A DNA stretch of 64,000 bases from Flavobacterium limi (GCF_010645075.1 NZ_JAADZV010000006.1:248001-312000); one strand, 5' to 3'. Shown: positions 1 to 9,454, numbered from the stretch's first letter. Notes: generated by a model not told the origin, from the letters alone. A program made the numbers and translations.

Positions 1-81
1 AATCTTCAAGCAGAAATTCAACTGCAGTCCAAAAGAATATAAATTTAGTCAAAATCAGTTGGCTATTACAGCATAATTTAA

Positions 82-174
82 GAACTCTGAGATGCTAAGG
101 TTTATTATTGATTATTTAGTACTTTTTTGATAACAGACTATTTTTGGTCTAAAAACCTTAGTTTCTCAGTAGTT
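82..174. repeat. Long imperfect inverted repeat in the leading intergenic stretch
   Basis: Arms at 82-103 and 152-174 (ACTCTGAGATGCTAAGG against CCTTAGTTTCTCAGTAG) are complementary over about 20 bases and flank a 48-base AT-rich loop. I see no gene in 1-264. The structure may be a terminator or one copy of a dispersed palindromic repeat. Assignment is by eye only. Confidence 0.45.
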
Positions 175-264
175 TATTTTTGGTTTTTTGAATTTCAGGA
201 AGTTTATATAAAAGGCACACGAGATGATTCGTGCGGAGCAGCTGTGTTGGCTTATGATTAAATA

Positions 265-690
265 TCATTTTTCGTACACTTTAATTAGTTCCTTAATTTC
301 ATCAGGAGTTTTGTCCAGCCAGGATATATTTGTCTCATGAGTAGTTTCTTTTGTTTTGATGTTTAAAAAATAGCCTTTCTCGTCAACATAAGTTACTGAC
401 AAGCCTTCTATTTCTTTTGTTTTAATTGTAACAGGAAAATTAGTGTTTAAGATTATTGAATCAGTATCAAAGATAATTATAGCTTGATTATTCATTAACT
501 TTCTTACTGGAGAATACATAAAACAGCAAAAAAGTACAACACCAATAAAGAAACTAATTTTTGTAGTAGTATTTTCTTTATATTTTTCTGAGAAGAAAAC
601 TCCGAAGCCTGTTACTACTATAATAACTGTTGTAATTAATAAAAAAAGCAGCAAAATTTTTTTTCTTTGCCTGATTTCAATTTTATTCAT
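265..690 (-). CDS. Hypothetical small membrane protein
   Basis: A 141-aa protein I do not recognise. A basic N-terminus (KIEIRQRKK) is followed by two hydrophobic helices at about 12-33 and 42-60, then a soluble C-terminal part of about 80 residues rich in T, K and E. The topology suggests a two-pass inner-membrane protein with a small soluble domain, resembling PH-like domains that follow a helix pair in other bacterial membrane proteins; this is a guess from shape. It is the last of four minus-strand orphan genes separated by degenerate GC-rich repeats, an arrangement typical of immunity-gene or lineage-specific clusters in Flavobacterium. The ATG at 690 is the only reasonable start. Confidence 0.6.
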   Translation of the reverse strand: MNKIEIRQRKKILLLFLLITTVIIVVTGFGVFFSEKYKENTTTKISFFIGVVLFCCFMYSPVRKLMNNQAIIIFDTDSIILNTNFPVTIKTKEIEGLSVTYVDEKGYFLNIKTKETTHETNISWLDKTPDEIKELIKVYEK

Positions 691-789
691 TTGAAATAAT
701 ATTTTGCTAATGTTGATGTATAAGAAATTTTATTTTTAGACCACACGATAGGATTCCTATGGGGTTGGTGTTTGTGTCAGTAGTGGTAT

Positions 790-1359
790 TTAACCATAAT
801 TGAAAAAAATAGTTTTCGAACCATTTTTCAATCCAAAATTAAGAAGACTATAAAGGTTCCTAAGGTCCTGACCTAAATTGTTGTCAATATATCCATCACC
901 AGGATTATTATTAAAATTTGAAAAATATTTTTTAATTCCTAAAGTATCATAATTTGTTTTGTCCAGCTTTTGTTCTAAATTTTCAATCTGTCCAAGTTTT
1001 TCGATTAACAATGATAGTTTAAGTTTTACCTCTTCAATATTATTTTCAACTTCTGTATTTTTTTTCAGCATTGATTGTTTTAGACGTTTTTTCTCATCTT
1101 CGTCATCTTCAAATTCAAGCATTTCGTCAATTTCCCATTCCTCTGTATATTCTTGCATATTATAAAGAAAAGTGATGTCAGCTCCGGTTAATTCACCAAT
1201 CTGGTCAAGTTCAGGTCTACAATCTTCAACTACTTCTCTTCTGCACATGAAATTGCAAAATGTCCTGCTTAAATTTACTTCTTCCTGAATTTTTTCAAAC
1301 TCATCAAGCAAGTAAAGATTTTCCTGATTATCAAAATTTATCGAAATGTCTAAGCCCAT
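790..1359 (-). CDS. Hypothetical acidic coiled-coil protein
   Basis: A 189-aa cytosolic protein, strongly acidic, with no signal peptide. Residues about 75-140 are rich in E, K and L and should form a coiled coil, including an EFEDDEDEKKR acidic stretch. The N-terminus (MGLDISINF) resembles small proteins often found beside polymorphic-toxin genes, but I cannot name a family. Three cysteines lie in a short segment near residues 35-48 (CNFMCRREVVEDC), which could bind metal or be coincidental. It sits 100 bp from its neighbours with repeat fragments on both sides, so it may be an orphan immunity-type gene; that is inference from context. Confidence 0.55.
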   Translation of the reverse strand: MGLDISINFDNQENLYLLDEFEKIQEEVNLSRTFCNFMCRREVVEDCRPELDQIGELTGADITFLYNMQEYTEEWEIDEMLEFEDDEDEKKRLKQSMLKKNTEVENNIEEVKLKLSLLIEKLGQIENLEQKLDKTNYDTLGIKKYFSNFNNNPGDGYIDNNLGQDLRNLYSLLNFGLKNGSKTIFFNYG

Positions 1360-1448
1360 GATGTGTATTTATATTTAGTTGTTAGGGGTTTCTGGTTTCA
1401 AAAAGCTACACCAAAGGATCGTGCAGGAGCAGGGGTATAGCCTTAAAT

Positions 1449-2157
1449 TTATAAATAAAAATCTTTTTCTATTTCCCAGGTAAAAGGTATAAAAGTTTTA
1501 AATGTTTTCAGCTTATCATATTTGAATGGTCTTAATAGTGTTTTCTCTTTACTGCCTGAATTGTCATCAGTTGAGATTTTTACTTTTTTTGTTGAAAAAT
1601 TATAACTACGATTCTCAGTTTCACCAGAACCTCTATGGAGATAATTGTAATCTGCTCCGATAAGTTTAAATTCATTTTGCTGATATCTAAAAACATATGA
1701 ATTATTGGACATACTCCAACTTCCTGCATTCATAAATATTTGAAAGTCGATTCTTAAAATTCCTTTTTTTATCTCAATATTTTGAAATGGTTCACTCATA
1801 TTTGGATCATCATGATTAAGTATAAAAGAGTTGCTCTGTTCTATTACTTCATACTTTTTTTGAATAGGATTAAAAAAAGCTAAAATTAAAATTCTTGGTT
1901 GGGTTACAACTGTTTCTTTTTCGTCAAATTCTATTTTTTCTATTGATACACTATCTTTATATTGAATGATAAAGGCTATATCATCATTTTTATCATTATT
2001 CAAATCACCTTTAGCGGAAGCTAACAGTTTCCAGTCAATTGGAATAAAATCAGATATAGACTGTCCTTCCATTTTGATTTTTGGATATGAGAATTTTTGT
2101 TGCCCAAATGAAAGACAATAGATTAAAAAGCGATAATAATGTAAGAAGTTTTTTCAT
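1449..2157 (-). pseudogene. Secreted hypothetical protein, frameshifted in its signal peptide
   Basis: The 207-codon mature part starts only at an internal ATG (2072). Immediately upstream, in another frame, an ATG at 2157 encodes a good signal peptide (MKKLLTLLSLFNLLSF). Removing one base near 2109 (the extra A in TTTCATTTGGG on the coding strand) joins them as SFFGQQKFSYPKIKMEGQ, a typical Bacteroidota cleavage region followed by the mature protein. As it stands the protein would lose its export signal. The mature part has a calcium-loop-like DLNNDKNDD motif (FG-GAP/dockerin-like spacing) near its start. Function unknown. The indel could be a true mutation or a sequencing error. Confidence 0.6.
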
Positions 2158-2306
2158 AAGATCTGCAGTTTGTATTATTATAGATATGGTTGCTTTGTTG
2201 CAGGCGGTTTGGTTTAAATTAGTATTTATTTTCGAGTTGAGAAACCATATCAAAAAAAGTAATTTTCATTGCCCTAATCTGTTGTAAGTAGTTGTTAAAT
2301 GCAGAT

Positions 2307-2726
2307 TTAATAGTCAAGCATTTCATAATATTCTTCCAATTCAACTGCTCTTGCTTTTACAATTTCTTTTTTCTTATCCTCAGCAACTGCATACCACATT
2401 GTACCTTCTTTAATTTCATAATAAAACTTTGAGATAAAAGCGTATTCTTTATCACGGTAACTGATCCATTGCTTTTGTGATTCTTTCAGAATTTCAAATG
2501 CTTCTTTCGGAATTTTAACTTTTAAAAGACTATAATATTTATTTAATTCCTTATCCCAGGATTCTCTTGCTGTTATTGTACAGTTACACATTTCAGCGTT
2601 TGAAATGTCATCCTTATCAAGACATTTAGATTCTAAAATATCTATTGGATTTTCGATTTCCTTTTTTGTTTGCGAAAAACCAATTAAAGAACAAAGAATT
2701 ATAATAGAAAGAAGTGATTTTTTCAT
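2307..2726 (-). CDS. LprI/DUF1311-like secreted protein
   Basis: A secreted protein of about 139 aa. I start it at the second methionine (ATG at 2726), because MKKSLLSIIILCSLIGFSQ is a clean signal peptide whereas the extra 12 upstream residues would spoil it. The mature part has paired cysteines (CLDKD and MCNCTITA) and the helical pattern WDKELNKYYSLL then SQKQWISYRDKE, typical of the lysozyme-inhibitor LprI N-terminal (DUF1311) family. Proteins of that family sit in the periplasm; some inhibit lysozyme, most are uncharacterised. It is the first gene of the minus-strand orphan cluster. Confidence 0.7.
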   Translation of the reverse strand: MKKSLLSIIILCSLIGFSQTKKEIENPIDILESKCLDKDDISNAEMCNCTITARESWDKELNKYYSLLKVKIPKEAFEILKESQKQWISYRDKEYAFISKFYYEIKEGTMWYAVAEDKKKEIVKARAVELEEYYEMLDY

Positions 2727-2923
2727 TGATTTGTACTTAAAACCTGTATTTAACTCATTCATATTGTAAGATAAAATAGCTCCAATATACCAAATTCAGG
2801 TAAATTGGAGCTGCTCCATACTAAATATGAGTTCCTCAAAGATATTTATTTTTTCTTACAAACAATCAAACGCTATTTGGATTGTCCAATATGAAAGAAT
2901 TAAGTTTTAAACGAATAGAAAAT

Positions 2924-4177
2924 TTACCTTCCAAACCGGTAATAATCTAAATCAGGATTTTCTTTGTCATTAATAGAATCCATAATCGAATTCATTGCCA
3001 TAACACTGAAAGTAATTCCGTTACCGCCAAAACCTAAAATATAATGTTCATTAATGTCAGGATTTGGTTTTCCAAAGTAAGGAAGGCCATCTTTGGTTTC
3101 ACCAAAAGTACCTGCCCAGGAATAATCTATTTTGAAATCGAGTTTCGGAAACTTTTTCCCAAATTTATGCAGAAGTGACTGCTCTTTTCTGGGCAGCATT
3201 TTATCCCGTTTTACCGGGTCTTTAAAATCTTCATCACCACCGCCCATAATAATTCGGTTGTCTGGTGTTGTTCTAAAATATAGATAGGGTTTAGAAGTAT
3301 CCCACAAAATAACTTTTTTAAAAGCCTCTGGTAAATTAGGAATGCTTTCTGACGCAATAACGTAGGTACTTTTAAGATTCACCACTTTTTCCTTCAGTGT
3401 TTCGGTACTTTCATACCCACTGCAATGTATAATATGATCTGCAGTAATTTTGAATTTGTTTTCTGTACAGGCAATCATTTTTCCTTTTTGATTTTCTGTC
3501 GAAATAATATTGGTACGGTCAAAAATCTGCATTCCTTTTTTTTCACAATGAACGTACAAATCATGTGCAAGCCTGTAAGGGTCCACCACAGCAGCTGTTT
3601 TGGACTCTATAGCCGCAATGGCGTTTAATCCAAATTTTTCCAGATCCCATCTTTCCAGCCAGTTTACATCAAAACCATTGACTTTTCGTGCATGATATTC
3701 ATTTTTTAAGAAGGTAATATCCTTCTTTAATGAGCAGAAGTAAATACTTTTTTTGAATTCAAACCCGCAGTCGCTTTTTATATCGTCAACAATTTTTCGC
3801 AAATCAAAAATGGCTTTTTTTCCATTTCTATAACTGTTAACAGCACATTCCGGACCTCTTAACTTTATTAACTCGTGTAAAGAAACATCAATTTCGTATT
3901 GCAGCAGGGCAGTACTCGCAGCTGTACTTCCGTTACCAATATCACGCCGGTCAGTCAATACGACTTTTTTCCCTTCATTAATAAGCTGATAGGCTATAAG
4001 AGCACCTGTAATTCCGCCTCCAATGATTAAAATTTCGGTATCAATATCAGAATTTATTGATGGGTAACTAGTGTCCATCGCATGTTTTAGGGGCCAGAAA
4101 CTTTCTGTTGAGCGTAATTTCATTTTTTTAGTGGTTTGGCTACAATTTTTATATTTTTGTTCTATATGATAACTCAT
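2924..4177 (-). CDS. FAD-dependent oxidoreductase, DAO (D-amino-acid/glycine oxidase-like) family
   Basis: A 417-aa flavoenzyme of the DAO superfamily. A Rossmann dinucleotide-binding motif (IIGGGITGALIAYQL) lies near residues 51-65, followed by TDRRDIGNGSTAAS, where the acidic residue and the GSTAAS loop contact FAD ribose and phosphate. The C-terminal GFGGNGITFSV motif closes the FAD site. Related enzymes oxidise D-amino acids, glycine, sarcosine or proline-like amines; the substrate here cannot be told from sequence. A second methionine at residue 19 (MKLRSTESFW) is an alternative start. It lies 37 bp after the AsmA gene on the same strand and may be co-transcribed, but a functional link is not obvious. 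Confidence 0.85.
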   Translation of the reverse strand: MSYHIEQKYKNCSQTTKKMKLRSTESFWPLKHAMDTSYPSINSDIDTEILIIGGGITGALIAYQLINEGKKVVLTDRRDIGNGSTAASTALLQYEIDVSLHELIKLRGPECAVNSYRNGKKAIFDLRKIVDDIKSDCGFEFKKSIYFCSLKKDITFLKNEYHARKVNGFDVNWLERWDLEKFGLNAIAAIESKTAAVVDPYRLAHDLYVHCEKKGMQIFDRTNIISTENQKGKMIACTENKFKITADHIIHCSGYESTETLKEKVVNLKSTYVIASESIPNLPEAFKKVILWDTSKPYLYFRTTPDNRIIMGGGDEDFKDPVKRDKMLPRKEQSLLHKFGKKFPKLDFKIDYSWAGTFGETKDGLPYFGKPNPDINEHYILGFGGNGITFSVMAMNSIMDSINDKENPDLDYYRFGR

Positions 4178-4214
4178 TTGACAATAAATATGCTCTTAGC
4201 AAGTATTTATTGAA

Positions 4215-7019
4215 TTATTTTGTTTTAACTTTTTCTTTCCTGACTACCTTATTGTTTTTTTCGTTATAAACAGCATCCAGTATTTCTTTTCCTGTTTTAC
4301 TGAATATTTTTATTTTCGGATCTTCATGTGTGCCTGTAATAGTAATTGGAAAACCAACAATTCCAAACGGAGGAAGTCCTAACCGCATTCTTAAATCCAG
4401 TAATCCGTCAAAACTGGTAGTTCCTTTTACAGTCGGTTTAAATGTGGCGACACTGAAGGTAAATGGCTTAATACGAATCAGGTTATTGTCAATTTCAGAT
4501 TTGATTTCGATACCTTCCATATCAGGATTGTTTAGACCATCCTGACCTGTTTTGGAGCTTATTCCGTCAAATAATTTAAGACCTTTAATTTTTACATCAC
4601 GCAGATTGAGGGTACCGCCACCTTCAAACGATTCGTAAATCGGACTCATATTGCCATCCAGATCGCCTTTTATTTTGTAATCTACAGAGATAATTCCATG
4701 TGCCTTTTCAGCGGCAGTTACCATGTCATGAAACATCGGGATTTCTTTATAGGCTCTTTGTACACTGAAATCTTTTGCACGAAAGTGCGCATCAAAACGA
4801 GCCGAAGTAGGAGATTCATCTGTGTACGATGCATCTATAACCAACGCACAATCGATAATATTGAACACGGCATTTTGCAAATAAAAATTACCTTTAGAAA
4901 TACCCGTTTTACCTTTAAGCTCATTAAAAATAAGACCGTTATATTCTACTTTATCTGCATTTGCAGTAAGGCTTACATCCAGGTTTTTAGGGATAATAAC
5001 AACTCCGGTCATTTTAGGATTATCTTCTTTGGCGTATTCCACTTCTAATTTACGGTCTGTATTTTCGCCTTTTTCCAAAGCCATAAATTCATCCACATTG
5101 ATCAGTTTGGATTTTAAATTGAAATTACCGCTTAAGGTTCCGCGTGATTCAAGGAAATAATTGATTGTATTTAGCAGATATCCGTTAATATCAAAATCAG
5201 ATTTTCCATAAGAAGCATAAAATTTCTCGAACCACATTTTTTCATTTTGAAACCTGAAGTTCCCCTGCTTTATAAAAAAGGCTTTTGGAAAAAGTTCTGA
5301 TGTCGTTTTGATATTTTTTAATATGATAGTCCCTTTATTATTCAGTTTATCATATTGTCCGGTGGTGGCATAGCTTTGTTTTCCCTGAAGAAAGAGATTT
5401 GCTTTGGCATAACCTGAAACATCCATTCCTTTTTTTGAGAATACTTTGTAAATATTTCCAACATTCAGTTCTCCTTTTACTTTTGCGTTGTAAGCCAGAT
5501 CACTAAAATCTGAAAGTGCTGCATTTACATACACCGGATTTCCTTCAAATACAAAAGAAGCGGGAGCGACACCAATGATTAAATCCTTATAAGTACCGGC
5601 TTTGTTAAGTACATTGGCTATAAAAGTTATATTAGTAATTGGGTTGGGATAAGAATCGGTTTTTAGCCAGCCATTGCGTAATGCAATTCCGCCTCTGGTT
5701 TTTGGGAACAATTTTTTAGAAGTACTAAAAATCCCTTTTGCCTGGATATCAGTTCTTAGGGTTCCTTTTAAATCAAGGCTGTACAATCCTATAGCGGCAT
5801 CAAGCGTAGCTAAATCCAGTGCTCCTTTTACGCTTGCATCCACATCCATTTCGGTAAAACCTTTGCTTCGTAAATAAGCGTTGAAATAGTCTTTTTCGCC
5901 CACCTTAAATTTGAAAGTTTTTAAATTGATTAAAAGTTTCTCCATATCAAGAGAAGGCATAATAGCGTTTACATTCATTTGAAAATCGGTTAATGGGGCA
6001 GGAGCATTCTGATAATCAATAGCGCCTTCATTAACTTTTAAGTTGAAAGCCAGGTCAGGTTTTTGTTTTTTGGAAACATTGTAATTACCTTTAAACGTAA
6101 AAAGCAAATCACTTTTACCTGAAATTTCGGTTTCTTCAAGCCATGTTAAATATTCCGGAGGCATTACAGACAATAAATCTTTTACAGTCGTGTTTTCTGA
6201 TGCTGCCTTAATATTGATTTTGTATCCGTCTCTTAGAATGGTAAACAAACCGGTAAATTTTAAAGGCAGTTTATTAATTTTTAATTCATTTTTCTGAAGT
6301 ATGAATGAAAGTGCATTTGTATTAATTCTTGTGATTAAATCGGCACGCAGTTCTTTTTTTCTCAGGTAAGCTGTCCGGTCATAATAAAAATCGACATTAT
6401 CAATTTTGGCGTCGGTATTCAGGTCGAAGATATCGTCACTTAAATTTCCTTTTCCAACATAATTAAAACCTTTTGCATCAACGAGAATTTTAGCTGACCG
6501 ATCGTTATATTTGATGTGGCAGTCTTCAAAATCAATGCGCTCCAGACGGATTGCGGTTCCTTCTTCAGGGGCATTCTTGTCTTTTTTTACATCTTTCGGG
6601 GCTATATAAATATTATAATTAGCTTCTCCTTTTTGGTTAACCATTACGTTTATATCTGCTTTTGAAACATATAATTCATTAATTTTTACTTCGTTGTCAA
6701 ATAATAATCTTTTAATATTTATACCAAAGGCAACCTGTTCTGCTTTTAACAACGTATCGTTTTTGAATGGCGCAGAACCTGTCAGAGATAAATTATCTAA
6801 AGAAACCGTCAGTGAAGGAAAATGTGTAAAGAACGAAAAGCTGGATTTCGAAAATTCCATTTTACTGTCTAATCTTTTATTGGCAATTTTTTTGACTTCA
6901 GCAGCAACAGTTCCCGGAAAAAGCAGCGGAATTAAAAAAAGTAAAAGCAAAACAGATACTATGACTATTCCTGAAATTTTAGCAATTTTAAGGCTTATAT
7001 GTTTGAATTTACTATGCAT
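4215..7019 (-). CDS. AsmA-family outer-membrane biogenesis protein
   Basis: A 934-aa protein anchored by one N-terminal helix (residues about 15-36, VIVSVLLLLFLIPLLF) with a very long periplasmic part rich in beta-strand repeats. The N-terminal block (FFTHFPSLTVSLDNLSLTG) and the C-terminal block (LDLRMRLGLPPFGIVGFPITITGT) are characteristic of the AsmA/TamB/YhdP group. These bridge-like proteins shield lipid acyl chains and are implicated in phospholipid movement to the outer membrane. The gene lies 53 bp downstream of mlaD on the same strand, so MlaE-MlaF-MlaD and this AsmA protein are probably one lipid-trafficking unit. Length is typical for Bacteroidota AsmA homologues. Confidence 0.85.
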   Translation of the reverse strand: MHSKFKHISLKIAKISGIVIVSVLLLLFLIPLLFPGTVAAEVKKIANKRLDSKMEFSKSSFSFFTHFPSLTVSLDNLSLTGSAPFKNDTLLKAEQVAFGINIKRLLFDNEVKINELYVSKADINVMVNQKGEANYNIYIAPKDVKKDKNAPEEGTAIRLERIDFEDCHIKYNDRSAKILVDAKGFNYVGKGNLSDDIFDLNTDAKIDNVDFYYDRTAYLRKKELRADLITRINTNALSFILQKNELKINKLPLKFTGLFTILRDGYKINIKAASENTTVKDLLSVMPPEYLTWLEETEISGKSDLLFTFKGNYNVSKKQKPDLAFNLKVNEGAIDYQNAPAPLTDFQMNVNAIMPSLDMEKLLINLKTFKFKVGEKDYFNAYLRSKGFTEMDVDASVKGALDLATLDAAIGLYSLDLKGTLRTDIQAKGIFSTSKKLFPKTRGGIALRNGWLKTDSYPNPITNITFIANVLNKAGTYKDLIIGVAPASFVFEGNPVYVNAALSDFSDLAYNAKVKGELNVGNIYKVFSKKGMDVSGYAKANLFLQGKQSYATTGQYDKLNNKGTIILKNIKTTSELFPKAFFIKQGNFRFQNEKMWFEKFYASYGKSDFDINGYLLNTINYFLESRGTLSGNFNLKSKLINVDEFMALEKGENTDRKLEVEYAKEDNPKMTGVVIIPKNLDVSLTANADKVEYNGLIFNELKGKTGISKGNFYLQNAVFNIIDCALVIDASYTDESPTSARFDAHFRAKDFSVQRAYKEIPMFHDMVTAAEKAHGIISVDYKIKGDLDGNMSPIYESFEGGGTLNLRDVKIKGLKLFDGISSKTGQDGLNNPDMEGIEIKSEIDNNLIRIKPFTFSVATFKPTVKGTTSFDGLLDLRMRLGLPPFGIVGFPITITGTHEDPKIKIFSKTGKEILDAVYNEKNNKVVRKEKVKTK

Positions 7020-7072
7020 ATAGAATATTTTAATTTCCCTCTTAAATGATTTGTATAACGGAATCAGAAATA

Positions 7073-7891
7073 TTATTTTTTATCTTTTTTAGCCTCTTCT
7101 GCTTTTTTAGCTTCCTCTTCCGCTTTTTTCTTTTCCTCTTTTAATTTTTGCTCTTTTTCTTTTTCAGCTTTTTCCCGCTGTTCTTCCTTTTTTTCTTTGG
7201 CTTCTTCTAATTTTTCTTCTTTTTCTTTTTCTTTTTTCTTGAAATAACCTCTTAGGAGAAAATTACTTTTGGCGGCTTCCATATTTTCACTAAAGCCTTT
7301 TGTTCCTTTTTCAAGATTGCTTAGTGTTTTATCCATAGCGTTTGCCATGCCCGGATCACGCATTAGTTTTGCCAGGGCTCCGTTACCATTATTCATACTA
7401 TGGCTGAAAATGGCAAGCTCTTCTGAAATGACACTTACATTATCCATGCTTTTTTTGACTGTTTTCATGATGTCACTCATTTCAATACCGCTAATTGAGG
7501 CAATCTGTCCATTATTTTCAATTATTGTCTGCGACTTTACGCCAGGGGTTATGGTAAGTACTTTGTCTCCCATCAAACCGTCTGATCCAATACTTGCCCT
7601 TGCATCCGTTTTAATAAATTCGCGGACATCATCTTTAATCACCATTCCTACCACCACAGTAGAATCATTAACGAGCTGAATTTCATCAATAGTACCAATG
7701 TTGATTCCGGAAAACCGTACATTATTGCCAATTTCTAAGCCGCTGACAGTTTTAAAACTAGATGTAATTCTGAACGTGGATCCAAAAAGGTTTTTTTGTT
7801 TCCCGATAAAGTAAACCGCCAGTATAAAAAGCAGTAAACCAATTGTTACAAACATTCCTAATTTCCAGGTATATCCAGATTGCTTCTTCAT
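7073..7891 (-). CDS. MlaD-family (MCE domain) lipid-binding protein
   Basis: A 272-aa protein with one N-terminal membrane helix (about 12-30) and an MCE domain (about 38-115) containing GLEIGNNVRFSGINIGTIDEI and the later GSDGLMGDKVLTITPG, both hallmarks of the family. MCE subunits form a hexameric ring that receives phospholipid from the MlaFE transporter. The last 55 or so residues are an almost pure K/E/A coiled coil (KKKAEEEAKKAEEAKK), a low-complexity tail common in Bacteroidota MlaD proteins. The gene follows mlaF by 23 bp. Confidence 0.9.
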   Translation of the reverse strand: MKKQSGYTWKLGMFVTIGLLLFILAVYFIGKQKNLFGSTFRITSSFKTVSGLEIGNNVRFSGINIGTIDEIQLVNDSTVVVGMVIKDDVREFIKTDARASIGSDGLMGDKVLTITPGVKSQTIIENNGQIASISGIEMSDIMKTVKKSMDNVSVISEELAIFSHSMNNGNGALAKLMRDPGMANAMDKTLSNLEKGTKGFSENMEAAKSNFLLRGYFKKKEKEKEEKLEEAKEKKEEQREKAEKEKEQKLKEEKKKAEEEAKKAEEAKKDKK

Positions 7892-7914
7892 GATCTTTGT
7901 TTTTGATTTATTTT

Positions 7915-8694
7915 TTATTCAAAGAATGAGCGTACCCATTCGTCTTCACTTTTTTCTAATTCTTCGTAGGTTCCTTCGGCCTGTATCGTTCCTTCTTTTA
8001 ATACGATAATGCGGTCAGCGGTTAATTTTGCACAAGCCATATCATGTGTAATAATGATTGCAGTGGTTTTTTGTTTTTGCTTGATATCCAATATCAATTC
8101 GCTGATTTCTCTAGAAGTTATTGTATCTAATCCTGTGGTCGGCTCATCGTATAAAATAATTTCAGGTTTTAAAATTAAAGTACGTGCCAGACCAATTCTC
8201 TTGCGCATTCCTCCTGATAATTCAGATGGCATTTTATCAACTGCTTCTGTCAGCCCTACATTGTCCAGAGCTTCCATAACTTCATTCTCAATTTCATCCG
8301 CGCTTAAATCCCGTTTGTGTTTTCTGAGGGTAAAAGCGAGGTTTTCTCTTACTGACATTGAGTCATATAGTGCACCGCTTTGGAAAAGAAACCCAATTCG
8401 GACTCTTATTTCATTAAGTTCCTTTTTTGTAAGTTCCAGTACATTTTCATCAAAAACCTTTATTTCGCCTTTATCAGGTGTTATAAGTCCCACAATGCAT
8501 TTTATGGTTACCGATTTTCCGGAACCTGAGCGCCCTAAAATCACTAAATCTTCGCCTTTATTTACGGTAAAATTCACACCTTTTAAAACCTGATTATTCT
8601 TACCAAAAGTTTTATGTAGATTTTTGATTTCAATTATCGGAGCCTTTGTACCCGCATTTGCTGTAGTTTCTGTATTTTCTTTTTCCTTAATCAT
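7915..8694 (-). CDS. ABC transporter ATP-binding protein, MlaF-like
   Basis: A 259-aa ATPase of the Mla/Ttg2 phospholipid transport family. Walker A is GRSGSGKS (residues 54-61), the signature is LSGGMRKR (the GGMRKR form is typical of MlaF rather than of sugar or peptide importers), Walker B is IILYDEPTTGLD, and the switch histidine lies in ITHDM. It should energise lipid exchange between the inner membrane and the MlaD ring. The ATG at 8694 is one base past the stop codon of the permease gene, so the two are translationally coupled. Confidence 0.93.
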   Translation of the reverse strand: MIKEKENTETTANAGTKAPIIEIKNLHKTFGKNNQVLKGVNFTVNKGEDLVILGRSGSGKSVTIKCIVGLITPDKGEIKVFDENVLELTKKELNEIRVRIGFLFQSGALYDSMSVRENLAFTLRKHKRDLSADEIENEVMEALDNVGLTEAVDKMPSELSGGMRKRIGLARTLILKPEIILYDEPTTGLDTITSREISELILDIKQKQKTTAIIITHDMACAKLTADRIIVLKEGTIQAEGTYEELEKSEDEWVRSFFE

Positions 8695-8695
8695 C

Positions 8696-9454
8696 TTAAA
8701 AAAATAAATCGGTTATCTGAACGGCGAGCATATCAATAATGAAAATCGAAAGAGACGCTGTTACAACAGCAGAATTCGCGGCCTTTCCGACACTTTCGGT
8801 TCCATTGGAAGCATTAAATCCTTTGTAACATCCAATCATTCCAATAAAAAATCCAAAGAAAAAAGTCTTTATAGTAGCCGGAATTAAATCCAGAAATTCC
8901 AGGGACTGAAAAATTTTGGTTATATATCGGTAAAAACTCACGTCGCCGTGAATATTAATTCCCACATATCCGCCGAAAATTCCAATTGCATCAGCAAAAA
9001 ACACTAGTATTGGAACCATTAAAGTGGTGGCAAGAATTCGGGTAACAACTAAATAGTTATAAGGATTAATAGCCGAAACCTCCATAGCATCAATTTGTTC
9101 GGTTACTTTCATTGAACCTAATTCAGCCCCAATTCCGGAAGATACTTTTCCGGCACAAATTAAAGCGGTAATCACCGGAGCAATTTCACGAATTAAAGAG
9201 AGAGCGACCATGCCCGGTAACCAGGATTCGGCTCCAAATTTTACTAAAGTAGGCCTTGATTGCAAAGTAAGTACCAGGCCCATAATAAAACCTGTTATCG
9301 CTACCAATGGCAAAGATTTATAACCGATGACATAACATTGTTTCAGGAATTGTCTGGTTTCATAAGGCGGAACAAACAGCTCTTTAAAAAACCGGATTGC
9401 AAACACTGTTGCATTTCCTACATCTTCGAACGTATTTTTTAAGGTGAGAATCAA
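8696..9454 (-). CDS. MlaE-family ABC transporter permease (non-ATG start)
   Basis: A 252-aa multi-helix permease of the MlaE/YrbE family, with the conserved stretch GSMKVTEQIDAMEVSAINP (the coupling region to MlaF) and five or so hydrophobic helices. It is the first gene of the mlaE-mlaF-mlaD-asmA unit. The reading frame has no ATG between an upstream in-frame stop near 9490 and residue 59, so translation must begin at a rare codon. TTG at 9452-9454 gives the expected N-terminus (ILTLKNTFEDVGNATVF). This may keep permease levels low. Confidence 0.9.
   Translation of the reverse strand: MILTLKNTFEDVGNATVFAIRFFKELFVPPYETRQFLKQCYVIGYKSLPLVAITGFIMGLVLTLQSRPTLVKFGAESWLPGMVALSLIREIAPVITALICAGKVSSGIGAELGSMKVTEQIDAMEVSAINPYNYLVVTRILATTLMVPILVFFADAIGIFGGYVGINIHGDVSFYRYITKIFQSLEFLDLIPATIKTFFFGFFIGMIGCYKGFNASNGTESVGKAANSAVVTASLSIFIIDMLAVQITDLFF

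Noticed and set aside
2081..2287. 68-codon plus-strand ORF
   Set aside because: Antisense of the frameshifted signal peptide region; no independent support.
8009..8593. 194-codon ORF antisense to mlaF
   Set aside because: Complement of a clearly conserved ATPase gene with all motifs; composition is that of an antisense shadow (S and L rich).
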